Below, one piece after another: positions 1 through 5,401 of a DNA stretch of 10,344 bases. This stretch comes from an uncultured Paenibacillaceae bacterium (GTDB taxonomy: Bacteria > Bacillota > Bacilli > Paenibacillales > DA-C8). The first letter of the stretch is position 1. Every line of letters begins with the position of its first letter. The translations under genes were made by a program, and so were the position numbers. The DNA lies in the NCBI GenBank assembly GCA_937957685.1, contig CALGAO010000062.1, forward strand, positions 1 to 10,344, in the 5' to 3' direction. Under the pieces are notes generated by a model. That model made no database searches. It was not told where the DNA came from and saw only the letters and a program-made list of their open reading frames with translations.

Positions 1-288
1 GTGAACACCACGTCAAAATAGTCATCGGGAAAAGGCAGCGTCCCATCCGCATCCACGACCAGAAAGGTGATGTTGTCCTCTGCATCCTTTCTTGCCGTGG
101 CAATGTATCCGTCCACCACATCGATTCCGATCACCTCTTTGGCTTGGCCGGCGAACGATCTCGTAAACTCGCCATGGCCCAGCCCACATCCAGCACCCGA
201 GCATCCTCACTCAGATAATCCGCTATTCGGTCTGCGAAGATCATTTTGCCTGCGCCTGGATTTGTTTCCGCTGCGCAGAGGTTTTCGG
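1..288 (-). pseudogene. class I SAM-dependent methyltransferase, frameshifted and partial
   Basis: Reading the minus strand from about 288 gives NPGAGKMIFADRIADYL, then SEDARVLDVG, the beta-1 strand of a Rossmann-fold methyltransferase. The next bases force a frame change. In the new frame the product continues GHGEFTRSFAGQAKEVIGID (acidic end of beta-2), then an AT-R helix, then DADGTLPFPDDYFDVVF, the usual motif around beta-4. The frame switch lies near 181-186, where the motif-I glycine loop (GCGLG) should be. The only ATG in the first frame is at 244, with no convincing ribosome site. Protein-like sequence starts before it and meets a stop at about 299, so the true N-terminus is missing too. 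The C-terminus lies beyond the left window edge. Substrate cannot be told. The reading is confident as a methyltransferase remnant; whether the break is biological or an assembly error is open. Confidence 0.75.
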
Positions 289-339
289 ATAGGTACTAAA
301 TCGGTTTTTCCTGAATTCCAGCTTGATCAGATTAGGCAC
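241..339 (-). pseudogene. N-terminal stub of an ABC-2 type permease, truncated
   Basis: A GTG at 339-337 overlaps the stop of the ABC ATPase gene and opens a 32-codon frame beginning VPNLIKLEFRKNRFSTY. This is the typical cytoplasmic start of the ABC-2 permease partners of BcrA/LanF-type ATPases, a basic amphipathic segment just before the first membrane helix. No membrane helix follows. After the codon at 291-289 the frame reads PKTSAQRKQIQAQAK and stops at 243-241. Those same bases, read one frame over, belong to the methyltransferase remnant. The real permease piece is therefore about 289-339, and the rest has been replaced. A complete partner would need six membrane helices and more than 200 residues. 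The match to permease N-termini is from memory of the family, not from a search. Confidence 0.65.
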
Positions 340-1255
340 GGACCCCACCCCCGTTCAACAGTTTGATAAAGTAATCCTCCAGCGAATGCTGTTTCCGGAC
401 GATCGATTCTACAGGCACATCGGACAACGCCAGCAGCCTGTTCAACTCGCTCTGGGAGACGTTCGGGTCATAGATTCGGATCGCATGATCCCCGACCACC
501 TTCATGTTGGTCACATTCAGACGGTCGCTCAGCACCAGGGACGCCCTTCTGACATCCCCCGTCGTGATCTCGACATAATCATGATTGGTCCGGCGGAGCT
601 CTCCCATCGACACTTCCTGCACCATCCTGCCCTGGTTGATCACACCGACCGTGTCTGCGATATACTCGATCTCTCCGAGGATGTGGCTGGAGATGAGGAT
701 CGTCATTCCGAACTCCTTGCTGAGCATGGTGAACAGATTGCGCATCTCGCGAATCCCGACAGGGTCCAGCCCGTTGATCGGCTCATCCAGCAGGAGCAGC
801 TCCGGCTTGGTCACGATGGCCCGGGCGATGCCCAGGCGTTGCTTCATCCCCAGGGAGAATTGCTTCGCCGGTTTGAACTCGACGTCCACCAGTCCCACCA
901 TGTCGAGCGCTTCTCCGATCGCCTTCTTGTTGTAGTACCCCATGCATTCGCAATGCAGCTCCAGATTCTCCATCGCCGTCAGCTTCTCGTAGAAGATCGG
1001 ATATTCGATGATGCTGCCCATCCGCTTCATCAGCTCGACGGTGTTTGATTGCAGCGGCTTGCCGAACAGCTCGATCTCGCCTTCGGTCGGCTTGAGGATG
1101 GAGGCGATCATCTTCATCACGGTGGTCTTGCCCGCGCCGTTCGGCCCGAGGAAGCCGTAGATTTCGCCCCGTTTGATCGTCATGTTCAGGTTCGAGACCA
1201 GCTCTTTGCCATTGATCGTTTTGCCCAAATGATAAGTTCTGAGCACGGCAGTCAT
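332..1255 (-). CDS. ABC transporter ATP-binding protein, BcrA/LanF-like (antimicrobial peptide immunity type)
   Basis: Cytoplasmic ATPase of a peptide or bacitracin export/immunity ABC transporter. The start chosen is the ATG at 1255, giving 307 residues. It is preceded by GGAGAGGGG about 12 bases upstream, and the homologous fold begins TAVLRTYHLGK. An in-frame ATG at 1282 would add nine residues but has no ribosome site and lies close to the -10 box. Visible motifs, numbered from 1255: Walker A GPNGAGKTT (37-45), signature SLGMKQR (134-140), Walker B LLLLDEP (153-159), H-loop histidine 191. The Q-loop glutamine is replaced by glutamate (IIEYP, E84). This E-loop is a known mark of LanF/CprA/BcrA-type immunity ATPases. 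The C-terminal 100 residues match the usual accessory region. A GTG for the permease overlaps the stop, but that permease is truncated, so this ATPase probably has no local membrane partner. Confidence 0.9.
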   Translation of the reverse strand: MTAVLRTYHLGKTINGKELVSNLNMTIKRGEIYGFLGPNGAGKTTVMKMIASILKPTEGEIELFGKPLQSNTVELMKRMGSIIEYPIFYEKLTAMENLELHCECMGYYNKKAIGEALDMVGLVDVEFKPAKQFSLGMKQRLGIARAIVTKPELLLLDEPINGLDPVGIREMRNLFTMLSKEFGMTILISSHILGEIEYIADTVGVINQGRMVQEVSMGELRRTNHDYVEITTGDVRRASLVLSDRLNVTNMKVVGDHAIRIYDPNVSQSELNRLLALSDVPVESIVRKQHSLEDYFIKLLNGGGVRA

Positions 1256-1303
1256 AGGTTTCTGTTTCCCCTCTCCATTCATTTTCTTGTCTTTGTGAGT
1301 TTG

Positions 1304-1309
1304 ATTATA
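1304..1309 (-). promoter_or_regulatory. -10 box (TATAAT) of the ABC transporter promoter
   Basis: On the minus strand a perfect TATAAT lies 21 bases upstream of the ATG at 1282 and 48 bases upstream of the preferred ATG at 1255. At 17-bp spacing the -35 position reads AGAAAT, a poor match to TTGACA. It is covered by the nearest of three phased repeats. A strong -10 with a poor -35 overlapped by a regulator site is typical of promoters that need an OmpR-type activator. Confidence 0.6.
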
Positions 1310-1324
1310 GAAGGGGGGACTTGC

Positions 1325-1357
1325 TTATTTCTTAACCGATTCTTACATATTTCTTAA
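1325..1357 (-). promoter_or_regulatory. three tandem 11-bp repeats, candidate operator for the OmpR-type regulator
   Basis: On the minus strand the sequence divides into three consecutive 11-mers: TTAAGAAATAT, GTAAGAATCGG and TTAAGAAATAA. The shared core TTAAGAA / GTAAGAA / TTAAGAA recurs at exactly one-helical-turn intervals (cores at 1351-1357, 1340-1346 and 1329-1335). The distal copy overlaps the stop codon of the histidine kinase gene and the proximal copy overlaps the -35 position of the ABC promoter. OmpR-family regulators bind direct repeats with about 10-11 bp phasing on one face of the helix. Binding by the adjacent regulator is an inference. Confidence 0.6.
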
Positions 1358-2307
1358 GCTTGGTCGGTGCCGTAGGTCATCCGCTTCAGGCTGATGGTGA
1401 AGGTCGTCTTCTCATAAGGCTTGCTGCTTACCGTGATCGAGCCATGCATCAGCTCCACCAGACGCTTGGTGATGGTCAGCCCCAGGCCGCTGCCCTGATA
1501 TCTGCGATTGCGGGAGTCCTCAAGGGTATACAGCCGTTCGAAGATGTGATCCCGGTGATGCTCATCGATGCCCTTGCCCCGGTCGGTGACCTCCACATAG
1601 ACCGTTTCCTCATCTGCCCGCATGGCCAGACCCAGCATGCGGCCATCGCCGCCATACCGGATCGCGTTGAAGATCAGGTCGTTCAGGACGCGGTCCAGCG
1701 CCTCTTCATTCGCATAGACGAAGACGGGCTCGTCAGGGATGTGAATCTCCACCTCGAAGCCGCTATCTGCCAGAACATCGTAGAAGGACAGGATATTCCT
1801 GCGGCATACCTCATTCAGCTGCACGCGGGAGAGATCCAGCTCCTCGTCGCCGGACTCCAGCTTGGCCAAGTCGAAGAAGGTGTTGATCAGGCCGATCACC
1901 TCCTGGACTTTGTCAGCCACCTTGCCCATCTGCACCGCGCGTTCTTCCGGAGCCATGTCCCTGCGGTGCATCAACAGTTCCACATAGCCCGCGATGACCG
2001 TCAGCGGCGTCCGCAGGTCATGCGAGATGTTGGACAGCATGCGGCGCATGGCCATCTCCGTCCGGACATACTCCGCTCGGGCACGCTGCTGCTCCTCCTG
2101 CATACGATTGATGCCCGTCAGGAGCTCGCGAAGCTCCGGGGTCTCCGTCTGATGCAGCAGCTTCTGCACAGAACGGTCTGCCAGGATCTCGTTCAGCTTG
2201 TTCGCGATATAGTGAATATCGCTTCGCAGTTTGCGGCTCGCCTGGCATTGGTACGCGATCACCGCGATCAGCGCCAGGATCAGCAACGACATCGCCACGA
2301 TGAGCAC
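1354..2307 (-). CDS. sensor histidine kinase, OmpR-partner type, single membrane helix
   Basis: Membrane sensor kinase that phosphorylates the response regulator encoded just upstream. The start chosen is GTG at 2307, giving 317 residues. AGGGGAGG lies 7 bases upstream and the GTG is two bases after the regulator's stop. An ATG at 2343 would add 12 residues inside the regulator gene. Domains: one membrane helix at residues 1-20 (VLIVAMSLLILALIAVIAY) with no extracellular loop; a coiled linker (30-90); HisKA with NISHDLRTPLT, phosphoacceptor H96; HATPase with N-box NDLIFNAIRYG (N214), G1 TDRGKGID (241-248), F-box IFERLY and G2 GSGLGLTI (272-279). With no sensing domain it may sense within the membrane or through the ABC transporter, as in LanK/BceS-like systems; this is inferred. 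It is probably co-transcribed with the regulator. All catalytic motifs are intact. Confidence 0.92.
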   Translation of the reverse strand: MLIVAMSLLILALIAVIAYQCQASRKLRSDIHYIANKLNEILADRSVQKLLHQTETPELRELLTGINRMQEEQQRARAEYVRTEMAMRRMLSNISHDLRTPLTVIAGYVELLMHRRDMAPEERAVQMGKVADKVQEVIGLINTFFDLAKLESGDEELDLSRVQLNEVCRRNILSFYDVLADSGFEVEIHIPDEPVFVYANEEALDRVLNDLIFNAIRYGGDGRMLGLAMRADEETVYVEVTDRGKGIDEHHRDHIFERLYTLEDSRNRRYQGSGLGLTITKRLVELMHGSITVSSKPYEKTTFTISLKRMTYGTDQA

Positions 2308-2309
2308 CG

Positions 2310-3016
2310 TTATGCCTCCCCTGCCTTGTAGCCGATTCCCCACAGCGTCCTGATATACCTCGGCCTGGACGGATTGTCCTCGATCTTCTCGCGCAGCCGG
2401 CGCATATGGACATTGATCACATTGTCATCGCCATAATACGGTTCATTCCAGACAAGTTCATAGATCTGCTCCTTGGTATATACACGGTTGGGGTTGGATG
2501 CGAACAGCTTCAGGATCTGAAACTCCTTGGCTGTCAGTTGGATCGTCACGCCTTCCTTGATCACCGTGAAGTTGTCCGTATCGATCCCAGGTCCATGAGA
2601 TGCAGCACGTTCGGCTCAACCGAGGCCGGCTCCTCCGCATGCGAATACTGTCCGGCGCGTCGCAGCGCAGCCTTCACCCTGGCGATCAGCTCGATCATCG
2701 AGAAAGGCTTGGCGATATAATCGTCCGCGCCGAATCCCAGGCCCAGCGCCTTGTCGAGATCGCTGTCCTTCGCGGACAGGATGAGCACCGGCACCACGCT
2801 GTTCCGGCGTATGAGCTGCAGCAGGTCCATGCCGCTTCGCTTCGGAAGCATCAGATCCAGCAGGATCAGGTCATAGGAATGCCGCGCCGTCAGCAACCGC
2901 TCCGCCTCTTCTCCGTCATAAACCTGCGTTACCTCGTAGCCTTCCCGCGTCAGCTCCCGATGTACCATCTCGCTGATATCCGCATCATCCTCTATGAGCA
3001 ATATGTGCTGCTGCAT
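2310..3016 (-). pseudogene. OmpR/PhoB-family response regulator, frameshifted between receiver and DNA-binding domains
   Basis: Transcriptional regulator partner of the downstream kinase. The ATG at 3016 follows AGAGGTGAT. The first frame encodes a full receiver domain: acidic pair E9/D10/D11, phosphoacceptor D54 in LILLDLMLP, S81 in LSAKD and K103 in IAKPF. It runs on to NVLHLMDL and then breaks near 2583-2590, ending at a stop at 2563-2561. In another frame the same strand continues IDTDNFTVIKEG, then LTAKEFQILKLFASNPNRVY, the start of a winged helix. That helix domain is complete through HMRRLREKI and GIGYKAGEA and stops at 2312-2310. Adding one base near GGATCG restores a 235-residue protein of normal length. 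As written, the product is a receiver without a DNA-binding domain. An assembly or base-call error is a real alternative, because the sequence on both sides is undamaged and the kinase is intact. Confidence 0.88.
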
Positions 3017-3066
3017 CTGTGATCGATCACCTCTGGTGGAAATGTCAAGAATCGCTTAATGTACCT

Positions 3067-3072
3067 ATTATA
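3067..3072 (-). promoter_or_regulatory. -10 box (TATAAT) of the regulator-kinase operon
   Basis: A perfect TATAAT on the minus strand lies about 50 bases upstream of the regulator's ATG and just downstream of the terminator that closes the preceding operon. The hexamer at 17-bp spacing (ATATCT) is a poor -35. The placement is plausible but unsupported by a good -35. Confidence 0.4.
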
Positions 3073-3105
3073 CAACAGTCTTCCTCCCCAGATATTCGAC
3101 TTCGG

Positions 3106-3137
3106 AAAAAAAGGAACTGCCGCTTTGCGACAGCTCC
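3106..3137 (-). terminator. rho-independent terminator closing the amidase-side operon
   Basis: On the minus strand GGAGCTGTCGC, loop AAA, GCGGCAGTTCC forms an 11-bp stem in which two pairs are G-U wobbles. It is followed directly by seven T. This is a textbook intrinsic terminator. It lies after the amidase pseudogene and the small frame at 3198-3326, and separates them from the response regulator promoter. Confidence 0.88.
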
Positions 3138-3197
3138 TGTTCACCCCTTCGCTTCAGAGGTTCGTTCATCGAGCAGCAGATCCGCATGGATGCTTGC

Positions 3198-3326
3198 CTA
3201 TGGCGTCGGATCGTTCTGCCGTTCCGCCAGATAGAAAATGTAATCCGTCGAGACTCCTTTACCAGATATGTTCCAGCTTGTGGCATTAGTTTCAATTTCC
3301 CGGATGCCATGCGGCAGCTTTACCAA
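3198..3326 (-). CDS. possible 42-residue protein or gene remnant after the amidase
   Basis: In a frame different from the amidase, a TTG at 3326 preceded by AGAGGAG (about 7 bases) opens 42 codons reading MVKLPHGIREIETNATSWNI, then SGKGVSTDYIFYLAERQNDP, TP and a TAG stop. The composition looks protein-like, unlike the other frames here. It overlaps the last codons of the amidase by about 35 bases and ends about 60 bases before the terminator, so it would be the last gene of that operon. No family was recognised. It could equally be the tail of a gene whose front was lost. The start codon is a guess. Confidence 0.35.
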   Translation of the reverse strand: MVKLPHGIREIETNATSWNISGKGVSTDYIFYLAERQNDPTP

Positions 3327-4500
3327 CAGGATACTCCTCTGTCTGCCTGAATTGCTCTTCCAGACAAGTCATGACCAGCAGCACCAGATCCTCGCGCCAG
3401 GGAGGCGCAGCGACCTGCACGCCGACCGGCAGACCGGCGCTTTCCACATTGACCCTGCCTGCAGCCTGGACGGACCTGTCCCGGCTTGGCGGGTGCGGCA
3501 ACCTGGACTCTCTCGCGCGTACCCGAGACGTGCTGACGACTCCTGCCGGCATGCGCAGGAAGTTGTACAGCAACGCATAGGATCCTTCCCAGGACATCAG
3601 CACCGATTGATCGTGCTGCACAGCAGGGGTCAGGAAAGGCGGCGCGATCAGGACATCGACCTGCTGCCGCTCCATCTCGAGCAGGAATCTGCGCTGATAA
3701 TCCGCCCGCCGAAGTGCCAGTTCATGGCGCTCACCCTCAGATCTGGCGCCCAGGAATGGGAGGATATGTTGCCCCACGGCTCGTTGCCCCAGCAAGCGGA
3801 GCATCGCGGACAGGAGCCTCCTCTTGCTGCGCGTAAGACCGAAGGAACGATGCACGCCAGCCAGTTGCCTCGTCATCATGTCCCCGCCCAATGTACGCTC
3901 GATCCCGGAAGAGCCTCCGGCTGATATCCATGCGATGATCGCCGCCTCGCCGCCGCTGCTCCCGCCAGCTGAACGCTCCTCCGGCCGCCACGGGTTGCGC
4001 ACCCGTCCGTAGACCGGGTTGACGGATTCGCAGCCCATGAGCAACTGCATGATGTTGCTCTTGCCAATCACGATCGCTCCGGACTGCCTCAGGCGGGCGA
4101 CCGCGGGATCATCTTCCTGAGCCAGCCTGCCCTGTCGGTGAGGCAAGCCCCACGTGCTCGGCGTGCCGACGACATCCAGCGACTCCTTGATCGTGACGGG
4201 AACACCGTGCAAGGCCCCCAGTTCCGTGCTTCCTTCTGCCACCTGAAGATCCGCCGCCCTGGCCGCCTGCCGCGCTTCCTCGAACAGGGGGATCGCGATC
4301 GCCTGGAGCACGGGATTCACCCTGATGATCTGTTCGATGTGGGCTTCCACCAACTGCTCGGAGGTCCAGCATCCTTCCCGGATCCCTCTGGCCATCTCAG
4401 CAGCTCCCAGCTTCACCAATTACCCGGCCTTCCTCACTACCCCCATCTTCTCCTCCACTGATGCCATCGTCGGGTTCATCCTTTCCATCCCACCGGTCAT
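3292..4500 (-). pseudogene. amidase-signature (FAAH-like) enzyme, disrupted by a stop and loss of the catalytic serine block
   Basis: Amidase-signature enzymes cleave amides with a Lys-cisSer-Ser triad. Reading from ATG 4500 (ATGA overlap with the protease stop) or ATG 4467 gives MASVEEKMGVVRKAG, then TAA at 4422-4420. The same frame then continues LVKLGAAEMARGIREG, a normal family N-terminus. A single G-to-T change (GAA to TAA) would explain the stop. The rest, numbered from the TTG at 4419 (375 residues), has the Lys (VTIKESLDV, K78) and the cis-Ser loop (SAGGSSGGEAA, S154/S155). The usual block ending in GGSIR with the nucleophile is absent; the nearest sequence is LGGDMM (177-182). From there it jumps to the late region (RRADYQRRF, DVLIAPPF, SYALLYNFL, GLPVGVQVAAPPWREDLVL). 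About 100 central residues seem missing against FAAH-like relatives, by memory. Even if translated from TTG it should be inactive. Confidence 0.8.
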
Positions 4501-5141
4501 AGCCAACTCACGATATAGAAGTAAGCCAGGACATTGGCCGTGAAGTGGGCCACCCACGACACCCACACATTCCTGGTCTGATGGTAGATGATGCCGAACA
4601 CCAGGCTGTCCAGGAACACGGATGCCAAATCCAGCCCCACGATCAGGGCGGAACCCCGGGAGACATGCACCAGGGCGAATATCGCCGACGTCAGCGGTAT
4701 CGCCACATACGGCTTCAGGTACCAACTGAGCCGCTCCTGCAACACCCCTCTGAAGGCGATCTCTTCCCCCAGAGCCAGTATGGCGAATGTAAGCAGCAGA
4801 TCGGGGTCGAAGCCCTCTTCCAGCAGCGGCGTTCTGGCTCGCAGATGTTCCGCCATCTCGGGGACAAACTGATGGAAGACGAACGCATCCAGCGTCTGCA
4901 TCCCGATCGCCACCAGGAGGATCCAATACCAGCTTCGCTTCACATCCGCGAACAGCGCATCGGGTCCCTTCAGGCTGCGTTTTCGGAGCCAACCTTCAAG
5001 GAAGTAATAGGCGATCGGGATGAGTCCGGCCAACGTATACAGGCTATTGTTCACGGGCAGCAGGACTGCCATCAGGGCAAACATGAGGATGACTTCGATC
5101 AGGGATCGAATGCTTCTTGTCTGGTTGATCAGTGGATTCAT
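4497..5141 (-). CDS. CPBP-family intramembrane metalloprotease (CAAX protease/Abi type)
   Basis: Integral membrane protein of 214 residues from the ATG at 5141. That ATG overlaps the upstream gene's stop (ATGA), which implies translational coupling; an ATG at 5189 lies inside the upstream gene and is less likely. Several membrane helices are visible (about 14-30, 36-50, 72-88, 113-125, 146-158, 168-185 and 195-213). The three CPBP/Abi motifs are present: EExxxR in LGEEIAFRGVL (E126, E127, R131), FxxxH in IFALVHVS (F155, H159), and HxxxN in VAHFTANVL (H199, N203). These residues form the active site in Rce1-like glutamate/metal-dependent membrane proteases. In Gram-positive bacteria the family often provides bacteriocin self-immunity or processes membrane peptides. 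The substrate here is unknown; the nearby LanF-type ATPase makes an envelope or bacteriocin role reasonable but unproven. Confidence 0.9.
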   Translation of the reverse strand: MNPLINQTRSIRSLIEVILMFALMAVLLPVNNSLYTLAGLIPIAYYFLEGWLRKRSLKGPDALFADVKRSWYWILLVAIGMQTLDAFVFHQFVPEMAEHLRARTPLLEEGFDPDLLLTFAILALGEEIAFRGVLQERLSWYLKPYVAIPLTSAIFALVHVSRGSALIVGLDLASVFLDSLVFGIIYHQTRNVWVSWVAHFTANVLAYFYIVSWL

Positions 5142-5326
5142 TGGTCTCTTTCTTCCTTCCGCAGGTTTCGTTTTCTGACATACCGCCATACATGACTCCC
5201 GATGACGATCATCATGATGATGAACACAAAATAAGGCTGAATAAACGAGGTATATCTGGAGATCCAGACATACAGCAGATAGGCAAAGCCAATCGTGATC
5301 AGGATCCGAATCAGCAGCCGTTCCAT
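5138..5326 (-). CDS. small two-helix membrane protein, 62 residues
   Basis: The ATG at 5326 is preceded by AGAGGGGGGATG at a usable distance. The product has two hydrophobic helices, LLIRILITIGFAYLLYVWI (about 4-22) and YFVFIIMMIVIGSHVWRYV (about 32-50), joined by a short loop. It ends in a strongly charged tail, RKRNLRKEERDQ, expected to be cytoplasmic. No family was recognised. Its TGA overlaps the ATG of the CPBP protease, so the two should be made together. It is the first gene of the minus-strand operon and may be an accessory subunit or substrate of the protease; that is inference from coupling alone. Confidence 0.75.
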   Translation of the reverse strand: MERLLIRILITIGFAYLLYVWISRYTSFIQPYFVFIIMMIVIGSHVWRYVRKRNLRKEERDQ

Positions 5327-5376
5327 CTCAGGCCATCCCCCCTCTGAAGTGATAGGCTCATCATAAATGACCGCAG

Positions 5377-5401
5377 CGTCAGGGAAAAGTGACGATCGTC
5401 A
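5377..5401. promoter_or_regulatory. inverted repeats at the start of the fused kinase-regulator gene
   Basis: A perfect 12-bp palindrome TGACGATCGTCA (5390-5401) starts inside the GTG start codon. A further half-site CGTCA (5377-5381) stands eight bases before it, giving three CGTCA/TGACG half-sites. LuxR/NarL-type regulators bind inverted repeats, so an autoregulatory site in this 62-bp divergent interval is possible. No clear -35/-10 pair was found on either strand here. Confidence 0.3.

Noticed and set aside
323..1048. Long plus-strand open frame (241 codons) opposite the ABC ATPase
   Set aside because: It lies wholly antisense to a gene with full ABC motifs; its product is rich in H, Q, D and R with no recognisable fold. 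Typical shadow of a GC-rich gene.
1360..2331. Plus-strand open frame of 323 codons opposite the histidine kinase
   Set aside because: Antisense to a kinase with every catalytic motif intact; no ribosome site or domain of its own.
3043..3050. TTGACA on the minus strand upstream of the response regulator
   Set aside because: It lies downstream of the TATAAT at 3067-3072 in the reading direction, and no -10 box follows at the right distance before the ATG.
3268..3924. Plus-strand open frame opposite the amidase pseudogene
   Set aside because: The minus strand carries the amidase family sequence; the plus product is low-complexity R/H/Q-rich and unlike any protein I know.
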